Shown here: positions 37,406 through 46,493 of the stretch, piece after piece | Layout: each line of letters starts with the position of its first letter | Numbering within the stretch: position 1 is the stretch's first letter | DNA from: Methanobrevibacter boviskoreani JH1 | GTDB lineage: Archaea; Methanobacteriota; Methanobacteria; Methanobacteriales; Methanobacteriaceae | Direction of reading: 5' to 3' | Assembly (NCBI RefSeq): GCF_000320505.1 | Contig: NZ_BAGX02000016.1 | Location: forward strand, 1 to 64,000 | DNA: 64,000 bases | Program-made: the position numbers and the translations under genes | The notes under the pieces: generated by a model | The model's input: the letters and a program-made list of their open reading frames with translations, nothing else | Database searches by the model: none | What the model was told of the DNA's origin: nothing

Positions 37406-38590
37406 CTAAAAAAAATCGTCTAAGGTTGAATTTTTAAAATTGGAACCCTTTTTATAGCTTTTATCAAAGGATTCTCTTAAATTCTGTTTTTCAATCTTAT
37501 CAACTTTAGTTTCAAAATAGTGATAATCCTTCCATAAAGATTTATTATCCTGGAATTTGGATATAGCATCATAGTTAATTTGTAATGCCCTTAAATAGTC
37601 ACCAGTTATTGCAACGGACATATAATAGAAACGCCATAAAGTAACATCATTATCATGATCATTCAATAATTGTTTAAAGATAATCTGTGCCCTATTATAC
37701 TGTTTAGTATAGATATATATTAATCCCTTAAGTAGTAAACTGGATACATTTCTCCTATTTAACTCGAGAATTGAATCGACAGTGGTTAAAGCCTTATCAA
37801 AATCTCCAACATTAATATAGATTAATGCTTTAAAAAGTAATGCCTCTATATTGTTTGGATAAAATTCCAATGCCCAGCTAATATATTCTAATGATTTTGG
37901 AAAATTGCCCTCATCGAAATATTTCTGTGAATTCTTAAGCAACGCATTAAATTCCTTATTATCTGTTTCATTTTTATCAGAAATTAAAAAATTATAGAGG
38001 GTTAAATCCTCACTATCCCTTGTAATCTCAAGATATTTCCTATTAAAAAACTCTTTAATTCTATCATCGGACGTTTCAATTTGGCTTTCAACACCATTAT
38101 AGAAATCCTGTAAATTGGAATTATTATTATCCAATTTCTTCTGATTACCATCAAAATAATTAATATTCTTATATATTTCAGGTTTATCCTTTTTTAAGAA
38201 GTTAATAATTCTTTCCCTTTCAGAATTTCTTCCCAATACCTCAAGAAGGGATAATTTAAATGAATATGCAATCTGGGATTCTGAATCTATTTCAATCATC
38301 TTATTACATATTGTTAAAGCTTCTGAAAATTCCTTGTTTTTAAATAAAATACAAACTTTAGCAGATAAAACATCAACACTTATAGGATTTTCCTCCAAAT
38401 ATAAATCAATATATTTCTCAGCATTATCAAAATCATAGTTTTCAAAATATAACCATACTAATTTCTCTAAAACCTCTTTTTTTCTAAAATCTTTATCCAA
38501 TAATTCCAGATAAATATTTACAGCTTTATCTATCTTTCCCTTCTTTAACAATGAATTAGCGTGATGGTATTTTTCTAATAAAATTTCCAT
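37406..38590 (-). CDS. TPR protein 3 of 8, C-terminal LDDFF motif
   Basis: The 394-residue protein has two TPR lobes, about 1-135 and 205-375, joined by an Asn/Lys-rich linker. The first lobe follows the array's common N-terminal pattern (KGKIDKAVNIYLELLDKD...LYLEENPISVDVLSAK). The second contains the signature LWRFYYMSVAITGDYLRALQINYDAISKF. The protein ends STLDDFF, a PIP-box-like tail. AAGGTAAAGTTTT precedes the ATG, and TPR gene 4 ends 55 bp upstream, so the two may be co-transcribed. It has no signal peptide. Confidence 0.85.
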   Translation of the reverse strand: MEILLEKYHHANSLLKKGKIDKAVNIYLELLDKDFRKKEVLEKLVWLYFENYDFDNAEKYIDLYLEENPISVDVLSAKVCILFKNKEFSEALTICNKMIEIDSESQIAYSFKLSLLEVLGRNSERERIINFLKKDKPEIYKNINYFDGNQKKLDNNNSNLQDFYNGVESQIETSDDRIKEFFNRKYLEITRDSEDLTLYNFLISDKNETDNKEFNALLKNSQKYFDEGNFPKSLEYISWALEFYPNNIEALLFKALIYINVGDFDKALTTVDSILELNRRNVSSLLLKGLIYIYTKQYNRAQIIFKQLLNDHDNDVTLWRFYYMSVAITGDYLRALQINYDAISKFQDNKSLWKDYHYFETKVDKIEKQNLRESFDKSYKKGSNFKNSTLDDFF

Positions 38591-38645
38591 AAAACTTTAC
38601 CTTCTAAAAATGTGTTTATTTAAAATTTGTCAAATGTTTAATACT

Positions 38646-39806
38646 TTAATCAGATACCTCATCATTTTCCATATCATTTTTAATATTTTCAAGATTAGCT
38701 TTTAAAATATCGCTATCAGGTATTGATTCTAATGCATGCTCATTTTCTTCAATTGCCTTATCCAAATTATCATTCAATACAAGTGAGTAAATATATAATA
38801 CCCATAAATCAAGATTCTCATCATTTATATTTAAAGCTTTTTTAAAAGATCTGGAAGCATTATTATAATTTCCAAGACTAGCTTGTATTATAGCCCGTAT
38901 AGATAAAATCTCAAATGAACTGTTATCAATATCCAAAAGATTATTTATTATATTAAACGCATCTTTCTCATCATTTAAATTGAATAATATTACTGATTTA
39001 AAAATAAGTAAATTTTTATTCTTTTTACAGTATACACTATCTTTATTTAAGTCCATATCCTCATTTATACACTCATCATCATCAAAACTAACTGTAATCT
39101 GATGATTAACCTCATCTAATGCGCCTTCATAGTCATCATCAACCATTAAATCAAGAATTTCCTGAAGATTAGGATTTTTGCAGGCAAGGTTTTCAAGAAT
39201 TGTGATAAATAAATTCTGTCTATATTCCACAAAAGGATTCTTGATATCCTCATATAAAAAGGAAAAATCATTTACAATTTCTTTAGACATTTTATTTATC
39301 TTAGCCTCAGACATATTATCAAATTCCCTTAAAGTAATATCATCACCTTGTTCCTTAAGAAAACCTAAAACAATCATCAAACGTGTAAAAGTACGTGGAC
39401 TGAAGTTTTTTAAATCTCTAAAGAAAACCCTTTTTTCCTCTTCCATATTCAAAGCATTCAATATCTTATATTTAAATGTATAAGCATTTAAATCCAAAGG
39501 TGCAATATGTATAACTCTATCAATTGCCTCCAAAGCCTCATCAAAACGTTTGAGATTAATCAAAGCCACGGTTTTTGAGAACAAAACATTTATATTATTC
39601 GGATTTATATCCAAATAGATATTAGCATATTTAATAGCTTGATTATAATCAAAAATTTTAATATAAGTTGAAACTAAATTGTTAATAACAGTTATATTAT
39701 TTGGATTCTCATTATAAAGCTTTTTATAAATATCCAAAGCAGAATGGAATTCCATATTAGAATAAAACTCTTTTGCTTTACTTAACTCTTCCTCGAAATC
39801 AGACAT
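38646..39806 (-). CDS. TPR protein 4 of 8
   Basis: The 386-residue protein has an N-terminal TPR lobe (about 1-130), a central all-helical, less regular part (130-250), and a C-terminal TPR lobe (265-375). The signature block is weaker here: LWVLYIYSLVLNDNLDKAIEENEHALESIPDS. No LDxFF tail is present; it ends MENDEVSD. GGGGATATT precedes the ATG. It is followed after 55 bp by TPR gene 3. Confidence 0.84.
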   Translation of the reverse strand: MSDFEEELSKAKEFYSNMEFHSALDIYKKLYNENPNNITVINNLVSTYIKIFDYNQAIKYANIYLDINPNNINVLFSKTVALINLKRFDEALEAIDRVIHIAPLDLNAYTFKYKILNALNMEEEKRVFFRDLKNFSPRTFTRLMIVLGFLKEQGDDITLREFDNMSEAKINKMSKEIVNDFSFLYEDIKNPFVEYRQNLFITILENLACKNPNLQEILDLMVDDDYEGALDEVNHQITVSFDDDECINEDMDLNKDSVYCKKNKNLLIFKSVILFNLNDEKDAFNIINNLLDIDNSSFEILSIRAIIQASLGNYNNASRSFKKALNINDENLDLWVLYIYSLVLNDNLDKAIEENEHALESIPDSDILKANLENIKNDMENDEVSD

Positions 39807-40100
39807 AATATCCCCATGATAGGTTTATTATATTTTTATAATTATTCAATAATATACTTTTAAAATTTAAAATTTTATTTATATAAAATTTTTAAGAAGT
39901 TTAAAAATTAAAAATTTTACTTCAAACGAAGTTTTTCTAAAAACGAATAAATGGAAATATCTTAATAGAATACTCAAATAAAAAACGTTTATAGAATATT
40001 TATTTTTATTTCCAAGAAACATCCAAGATAAATAATGTATTTTAATTTTTAAATAAAATAAAATAGTATAATATTTATTTAATAGGTAAAATAAAATATT
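39807..40100. other. Intergenic region inside the TPR array
   Basis: About 294 bp between TPR genes 4 and 5. A run of related short repeats (AAAATTTAAAATTTTA, AAAATTTTTAAGAAG, AAAAATTTTAC) occurs near 39857-39920. No gene is seen. Confidence 0.4.
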
Positions 40101-41168
40101 TTACATGAATACCATATTCTCCTTGTTAAATGAATCCATATCTATTTTTTCAAGTTCATCTAAGATTTTTTCATGATCCTCTTTTAAATCTTCATTATCT
40201 GGAAATAGCTTTAATGCCTTTTCATTTATTTCTAAAACTTTATCAAATTTATTAGAATAAATCATTGAATATGCATAATATCTCCAGAATTCCACAATGG
40301 AATCATCTAAATCAATTGCCTTTTTAAATGATCTTTGAGCATTATTATAGTTTTTTAAATCAAGCTGAACAATTCCTCTCATACCCCATACAGACGGATC
40401 GGTTTTAGTTAAAGCTAGAACTTTATTAACATTTTCTAAAGCATCATCATAGTTATTTAAATTAACTAAAATAGCTGACTTAAATAATAAGGAAGGAATA
40501 TTATTAGGATATTTATATAGAATCTCATCCAAAGCTGAAAGTCCCATATCCAAATTATTATTTGTTATATCACTTGAAACCATGTTTAAAATAGATTTAA
40601 TCTCATCATTTTCATCATCATATCGAATCAAATCATATAAGAATGAATTAACCTCATTATTACTCAATTTTAAATCATTATTTGAAAAATGATTAATAGG
40701 ATTGTCCTCTTCATTAAACATTGCATTACAAATAGTTTCCAATTGGCTGAAGGTATCCCTATCATTATTTTTAAGATTTTCAATTAATTGAGTTCCTTCA
40801 TCTACCTGATTTAATGATTCATATATAGATAGTTTCATTAAATAAGCCTGTACATTTGTTGGATCCAAGTCCAACATTTTATCCGTTAAATCAAGACCGT
40901 CATTATACTTTTTGATATTTATTAAACAGGAACATTTAATAGACAATATCTGTAAATCATCAGGATTAATCTGAAGATATAAATCACAGTGTTTTCCAGC
41001 ATTTCTAAAATCCTGTTTTTGAAGGTAAATATTAATCATATTATATAATACATCTGTTTTTTCATAATCCTTATCATATAAATCCTGAAATATTTTTAAA
41101 GATTCGTCTAATTTACCTTCAGTTAATAAATCATTAGCTTTATTGAAATCTTCTTTTAAATCTACCAT
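40101..41168 (-). CDS. TPR protein 5 of 8
   Basis: The 355-residue protein repeats the two-lobe plan: TPRs about 1-135 (EGKLDESLKIFQDLYDKDY...DLYLQINPDDLQILSIK), an Asn/Asp-rich linker, and TPRs about 205-340 with the signature FWRYYAYSMIYSNKFDKVLEINEKALKLFPDN. It ends IDMDSFNKENMVFM, a possible decayed relative of the LDxFF tails in genes 2, 3 and 8. AGGTAGGGCAAAT precedes the ATG. It is flanked by gaps of about 265-295 bp, so it likely has its own promoter. Confidence 0.85.
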   Translation of the reverse strand: MVDLKEDFNKANDLLTEGKLDESLKIFQDLYDKDYEKTDVLYNMINIYLQKQDFRNAGKHCDLYLQINPDDLQILSIKCSCLINIKKYNDGLDLTDKMLDLDPTNVQAYLMKLSIYESLNQVDEGTQLIENLKNNDRDTFSQLETICNAMFNEEDNPINHFSNNDLKLSNNEVNSFLYDLIRYDDENDEIKSILNMVSSDITNNNLDMGLSALDEILYKYPNNIPSLLFKSAILVNLNNYDDALENVNKVLALTKTDPSVWGMRGIVQLDLKNYNNAQRSFKKAIDLDDSIVEFWRYYAYSMIYSNKFDKVLEINEKALKLFPDNEDLKEDHEKILDELEKIDMDSFNKENMVFM

Positions 41169-41433
41169 ATTTGCCCTACCTTTAATATAATTTATCTAAA
41201 ATAAAAATTGAAAAAATACAAATTTAAAAAATTTATTACCTTATTAGAATAAGTTTATAATTAAATAAATAATTTTACCATCAATATTGAAACATGAAAA
41301 TAAATAAAAAAAATTATAGAAGTAATTTAGATTAAAATCCATCAAATCATTACGATAATATTCAAAAAGAGTAATTAAAGTATTTTATAAAAAAATAAAT
41401 GAAATGAAATGACATTAAACAGTTAAATCAGAT

Positions 41434-43377
41434 TTAACTAGTTTTAACAGTGAATTTATTGAAGATTATATTTACCAAATTATCAAAATAATCATAATCA
41501 ATATAGTCCTGAGGACTTAGATTAATATCTTCACCTATAGCATCCTTTTTAGAGTTAAAATCAATATCTAATACTTTATCATCTTTTAAATCATCATTAT
41601 CTTTATCAAAGTTTTTAATTATTAATGATCTATCAGACCATAGTTGAGAATCATCTGGAAATATCTCCAAAGCTTTATGATTTAATTTGATAGCCAAATC
41701 CATGTTGCCAATATACATTACTGATAGATAATACATCCTCCATAAAGATTTTTCCTTATTATCTATTGATAAAGCCACATTAAATGATTGTAATGCATTA
41801 AACATATCCTCCAGATAAATATGGTTAAATGCCTTAAAAACCCATCCAAAGTAATTATATTTATCAATAATCAAAGCCATATTTGCATATCTTAGGCTAT
41901 CCTCATATTTCCCCCGATAGAAAAGAATTGCAGATTTTAAAAGTATAATATAAATGTTTTTAGGAGCGATCTTATCTGCCTCAGATAGATAAGCGTATGC
42001 ATTCAGATATTTTTTATATTGAAATAGAACCGTGGCTTTAAATATAATCCTCTTTAAATCATCTTTAATATTGAAGTTACAATCATCAAAGATTGTTTTG
42101 ATCTTAAATATCTCCTCAAATTCCTCTGAGTTTTCATCCAGATTTTCAAGTAAATTTTGAAGGTTTTTTTCATATTCATGTATATAGTCATCTATCTTTT
42201 GATTGTTCCCGTCAAGTACTTCAAGATCATTATCCTTAGATAGTATATTCAACAGATTATTCTTATCTTCTTTATTTAATATCGTATCATCAAATAGGAA
42301 TAGATTAATTATGTCATTCATATTTATATTAATTTCCTTACCCTCTTTTGAAAATATTGGAGTATTGTCTCCAGACTTAATGAATGCAGATTTTAAAAAG
42401 TCAAAGAAAATTTGATTTAAATCCAAATCATCAAAATCCAAATCAAAATCATCCTCCCCGACATCATCTAAATCATCAAAGAAATTACTTTCAAAAATAT
42501 AATCTCCATCATTATATGGTTTACCTTCAAGAACAAAACTGATTAAATCATCATTTAACTTATCATTTTCACCTGCCAAATATTGGTCAATTATATTGGG
42601 ATATTCCCTGGCTACAGTATCAGCAACAATCTTTGCCTGTTTAAAATTCTCATCATGCATATAAATGTCAAACTTATCTAAAAGTAGATCCAGATCATTT
42701 GGAAATATCTTTAAAGCATTATTACACTCTTTAATAGCTTTACGTAAATGTCCTGAGAATACACAACTGGATATAAATTCTCTCCATACAAATATATCTG
42801 AACAGTCAATTGATAATGCTTTTTGAAAGGCTTTCATTGCCTTTTCATCCTCATCATCAACATATAAAATCTGGGCTTTAAATTTCCATGCCTCATAATT
42901 TAAGTTATCAATACGAGTGACTTTTGAGAATAATTTTAAAGAATCATCAAAATGACCCAAATTATATAATGAGAATGCTTTTAGGTTTAAGACATAAACA
43001 TCCTTTGATTTTATGGCTAAAGCATTATCCAAATATTTTAAAGCCGGTTTAAAATATTCAAATTTGATTAAAAACTGAGCCTTATTAACATTTAAACTAA
43101 ATTCATTTATATTTAGACTGTTAAATATTGAGAAGGATGTGTTTAAAAAATTTTTAATCTCCTCATCTGAAATATCCAAATTAGCATATTCCTCAAAATA
43201 TTTAACAAGACCAACAAAGTCTCCTTGATATAAATAAGAAAAAATAATATAAGGTAAAATCTGAGTTTTATCACAATCTTCATTATAAAGATTAATAAAT
43301 TGATTTAAAGCTTTATCATATTCTCCATCTTCATATGATTTCCTTGCTTTTTGAAGATTCTCATTAAAATTTAACAT
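41434..43377 (-). CDS. TPR protein 6 of 8, internally duplicated
   Basis: At 647 residues this is the longest member. It has two complete TPR units, about 1-265 and 415-605, each ending with the array's signature (VWREFISSCVFSGHLRKAIKECNNALKIFPND and LWRMYYLSVMYIGNMDLAIKLNHKALEIFPDD). They are joined by a very acidic Asp/Phe-rich linker (about 290-350). It looks like a fusion of two paralogues or an internal duplication. There is no signal peptide or enzymatic domain. AAGGACAATATTT precedes the ATG. Confidence 0.85.
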   Translation of the reverse strand: MLNFNENLQKARKSYEDGEYDKALNQFINLYNEDCDKTQILPYIIFSYLYQGDFVGLVKYFEEYANLDISDEEIKNFLNTSFSIFNSLNINEFSLNVNKAQFLIKFEYFKPALKYLDNALAIKSKDVYVLNLKAFSLYNLGHFDDSLKLFSKVTRIDNLNYEAWKFKAQILYVDDEDEKAMKAFQKALSIDCSDIFVWREFISSCVFSGHLRKAIKECNNALKIFPNDLDLLLDKFDIYMHDENFKQAKIVADTVAREYPNIIDQYLAGENDKLNDDLISFVLEGKPYNDGDYIFESNFFDDLDDVGEDDFDLDFDDLDLNQIFFDFLKSAFIKSGDNTPIFSKEGKEININMNDIINLFLFDDTILNKEDKNNLLNILSKDNDLEVLDGNNQKIDDYIHEYEKNLQNLLENLDENSEEFEEIFKIKTIFDDCNFNIKDDLKRIIFKATVLFQYKKYLNAYAYLSEADKIAPKNIYIILLKSAILFYRGKYEDSLRYANMALIIDKYNYFGWVFKAFNHIYLEDMFNALQSFNVALSIDNKEKSLWRMYYLSVMYIGNMDLAIKLNHKALEIFPDDSQLWSDRSLIIKNFDKDNDDLKDDKVLDIDFNSKKDAIGEDINLSPQDYIDYDYFDNLVNIIFNKFTVKTS

Positions 43378-43620
43378 AAATATTGTCCTTAATAAAAATT
43401 GATTTTTATAAATAGAAATATAACTAATTTACTTAAAAAAAGTTTCTAAATTAATCTGGAAAAAATATATAGGATATATGTTTAAATTAAAAACAGACAA
43501 TTATAAAATCTTATTTTATTAAGTTATAAAAATAAAATTCCCTTAAATCAATGAAAAAAAAATAAAATCTAAAAGATAAATAGAAAAGAGTTAAATATTA
43601 AATTTTTAAAAAAAAATTAA

Positions 43621-44505
43621 TTATTCTTTAAACAAGTCAGGATTAATCTCTTCAATTCTTTTTAAGCAATCCTTAGCATTACCCCGATCACCAATGCTAT
43701 CAAACAATTGAAATCTATCATACCATAAGATTTCATTATCTGGAAATATTTTTAATCCGTCATTATTAACTTCAAGGGCCTTATTTAGATTTCCTGAATA
43801 TGCGATTGCAAAGTAATATTGTCTCCATATTTCAGGATCTTTATTATTAACTGATAATGCTTGTTTAAAATAGCCAATAGCCTCTTTAACATTGTCCATT
43901 TCAAGGGAAATATAACCTAAATATTTTAGTCCAACATAGTTTCTTTCATTAATATTAATTATTTTATTGAATAATTTTAAAGAGTTTTCCATATCCCCAT
44001 TATCAAAAAGAAGTATGGCTTTAAGTTGAACAGGATAAATATCCTCTGGATTTAATTTTATAGCTTTATCTAAACATTTAATTGCATCATCAAAATGTTT
44101 AAATTGAATAAGAACAACTGCCTTGTTTATATATAAATAATATTGATTCTTAGATAGTTTTGGAAGTTCAACTAAAATATTTTCAAGTAATGCATCAACA
44201 CTTTTTCTGTCCATCGGTTTTAAAGTAGCATACTTATTTAAATAGTAAATAACCTTTTCAAAATCCTGTTTATATAAATAAGAATTTATTAAATTTGGAA
44301 ATACCTTTAAGGGATTATAATCCCTTTGAAGCAATTGTTTATATAATCTAATAGCTGCATCATATTCGCTTTTATTATATAAATCATTTGCCCTGTCAAA
44401 ATCAGCATCTAAAAATAATTGATTATAATGTTGAACTGTTGTATCATAATCTTCCATTATATAGAAATCATTAGGATTTTTAAAAAACTTTTCCATTCTT
44501 GGCAT
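43621..44505 (-). CDS. TPR protein 7 of 8
   Basis: This 294-residue member is almost wholly TPR (about 30-290) and represents the compact form of the family. The signature is best preserved: IWRQYYFAIAYSGNLNKALEVNNDGLKIFPDN...LWYDRF. The C-terminus is short (EEINPDLFKE) without acidic tail or LDxFF. Two ATGs are two codons apart. The one at 44505 has GAGGAATGTTT upstream, while the one at 44511 directly abuts GAGGA, so 44505 is preferred. TPR gene 8 ends 91 bp upstream. Confidence 0.86.
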   Translation of the reverse strand: MPRMEKFFKNPNDFYIMEDYDTTVQHYNQLFLDADFDRANDLYNKSEYDAAIRLYKQLLQRDYNPLKVFPNLINSYLYKQDFEKVIYYLNKYATLKPMDRKSVDALLENILVELPKLSKNQYYLYINKAVVLIQFKHFDDAIKCLDKAIKLNPEDIYPVQLKAILLFDNGDMENSLKLFNKIININERNYVGLKYLGYISLEMDNVKEAIGYFKQALSVNNKDPEIWRQYYFAIAYSGNLNKALEVNNDGLKIFPDNEILWYDRFQLFDSIGDRGNAKDCLKRIEEINPDLFKE

Positions 44506-44596
44506 AAACATTCCTCAAGAAACACTGATTAAAATTTTTACAAACAATATTTAATAAAAATAGTATTTATAGATAATGATTAATTTTATATATGAA

Positions 44597-46426
44597 TCAT
44601 TTACCACTTGATGAAAAGTTAAAGAAATAATCTAAAGTAGATGGCATATTTCTATGTATCCTGAATTTTCTACCTTTTAGTCTATTTTTATTATATGTTT
44701 CTTTATAAACCATAGTTTTATTCTCATCATGATTTGGTTCCTTATCATCAATATCCCTGCCATAATGAGATTTATTGTCCTTATAATCATGATTTTCCTG
44801 ATTTTCATTATTATAACCAGAATCACCATCCTCTACATTACCCCCATAACCAACAGAATCATCAACACCCAAGTCAGAATCATCATCATTTATATCATCA
44901 TACTCAATATAATCCTCATCTACCCCATTACTCTCATAATCACCATAATTAGAATCAGAACCACTATCTTCTATATTATCACCATAATCAAGAGAATCAC
45001 CATCATTTGAATTATCATTTTCCATATCATAGAAATCTAAAGTTTTATTCTCATTATCTTCATCTATTAAATTTCCGTCATCATCAAAATCGAAGATTTC
45101 ATCTAAATCAATATCATCTTTATCTGAACAATTTCCATTATCCAAACCAGTAAAATCGTCACCAAGCAATGGCACATCAAGATCATCAACATCTAAAATG
45201 TTTAATTCCTTATCATTAAACAAATTATCCTCATCATTTTCACTGACTAAATCATGATTAACTTCATCATTAACATAAGAATCATCGTTTTCGTTTAATA
45301 TCTCATCTATCTCATCATCGGAAATCTCATTAAATACATTATCCTTGTTTATTGAAGGATCATTATCATCAAATAAATGATATTCATCCCCATCATCATC
45401 CTTAAAATCCTCCATTTCATAATCAGAATACATTTGTTTATCTATAGAATTTATAAAATTATTTAATAAAGCATCTGATTTAGAATTATCCTCCTTATCA
45501 TTTTGAGCTTTAATTAAATTTTCATTATCAATATTTTTATTGTGGTTAGTTTTTATAAAACTAATATCCCTATCAATGGAATTGTCCTCTTTATTGGATT
45601 TGATGTGATTTTCATTTTTAGATTTTGATAGATTATTTGCTGTGGTGAATAATAAATTCTCTTCTTTGATTCCCTCTTTTTTAAGTTCCTCTTCAGTGGT
45701 TTTGTAATCTTCATTAGATTTTATACTATTTCCACCAGCTAAACCATTGCCTTGATTATATTCTTTCTTATTATCCCCATCACCAGTTTCAATATTATCT
45801 GCGGTTATAAAACCTAAACTTTTCTTGGTGAAACTATCTTCCACTTTAGAGGTGTTTCTGTTTTTAGTTTCGTTTGAAAATTTATTGTTTTGAATATTTT
45901 GCTTAATTTGAAAAGAGTCGTTACTGTAGGAATTGTTTAAAGGATTATCCCTATAAGCATCATATAATAATTCTTCCTCATCCTTATCATATAATGCTCC
46001 ATCTTCAAGAATTCCTAAATCAAAATCACCTAATTCTTCAATCTCATCAAAACGACCTAACATTTTAAGGGCAGAAACTTTAATGGAAATAGCTGAGTCA
46101 TTGTCCTCATCTAATTCTAATATATGATTTGCAACATCTAAAGCTTCTTCAAACTTATAGCATTTAAGAAGAATTGAAGCCTTCATAAACAAAATCTCAA
46201 TATCTTCAGGATTATCACTCAGATAAAGATTAATATAATCCAATGTTGATGAGAGATCATGGTTGATTAATGATATTCTAATCATATATGGCAGAATCAA
46301 ATCAAGTTCGTAGTCTTCAAGAAGTAACTGTTTAAAAATATCTAAAGAACTTATAAATTGATGATTTTCAAAAAGTGAGGATGCTAACTGAAAAGCTTCA
46401 TCTAATTTATCCTTATCATTTGACAT
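44597..46426 (-). CDS. TPR protein 8 of 8, very long acidic disordered region and basic LDYFF tail
   Basis: Only the first 150 or so of 609 residues are TPR-like (FENHQFISSLDIFKQLLLEDY...YLSDNPEDIEILFMKASILL). The remaining 400 are low-complexity Asp/Asn/Glu/Ser with Tyr-Gly-Asp repeats and must be largely disordered and strongly negative. The last 35 residues reverse character: NRLKGRKFRIHRNM is basic, followed by PSTLDYFFNFSSSGK, matching the LDxFF tails of genes 2 and 3. The W-R-x-Y signature lobe is missing. ATG at 46426 is preferred because GAGAGGGATTAAG precedes it; TTG at 46441 overlaps that site. It is 67 bp after the ATPase gene. Confidence 0.8.
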   Translation of the reverse strand: MSNDKDKLDEAFQLASSLFENHQFISSLDIFKQLLLEDYELDLILPYMIRISLINHDLSSTLDYINLYLSDNPEDIEILFMKASILLKCYKFEEALDVANHILELDEDNDSAISIKVSALKMLGRFDEIEELGDFDLGILEDGALYDKDEEELLYDAYRDNPLNNSYSNDSFQIKQNIQNNKFSNETKNRNTSKVEDSFTKKSLGFITADNIETGDGDNKKEYNQGNGLAGGNSIKSNEDYKTTEEELKKEGIKEENLLFTTANNLSKSKNENHIKSNKEDNSIDRDISFIKTNHNKNIDNENLIKAQNDKEDNSKSDALLNNFINSIDKQMYSDYEMEDFKDDDGDEYHLFDDNDPSINKDNVFNEISDDEIDEILNENDDSYVNDEVNHDLVSENDEDNLFNDKELNILDVDDLDVPLLGDDFTGLDNGNCSDKDDIDLDEIFDFDDDGNLIDEDNENKTLDFYDMENDNSNDGDSLDYGDNIEDSGSDSNYGDYESNGVDEDYIEYDDINDDDSDLGVDDSVGYGGNVEDGDSGYNNENQENHDYKDNKSHYGRDIDDKEPNHDENKTMVYKETYNKNRLKGRKFRIHRNMPSTLDYFFNFSSSGK

Positions 46427-46493
46427 CTTAATCCCTCTCAATCCTATACAAATTTACCAAGTTTCATAATTTAACTAATAAACAATAATCATC

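Noticed and set aside
44729-45010. Plus-strand frames opposite the acidic region of TPR protein 8
   Set aside because: Ile/Thr-rich or His/Tyr/Pro-rich readings of the complement of Asp/Asn codons; shadows of the real gene.
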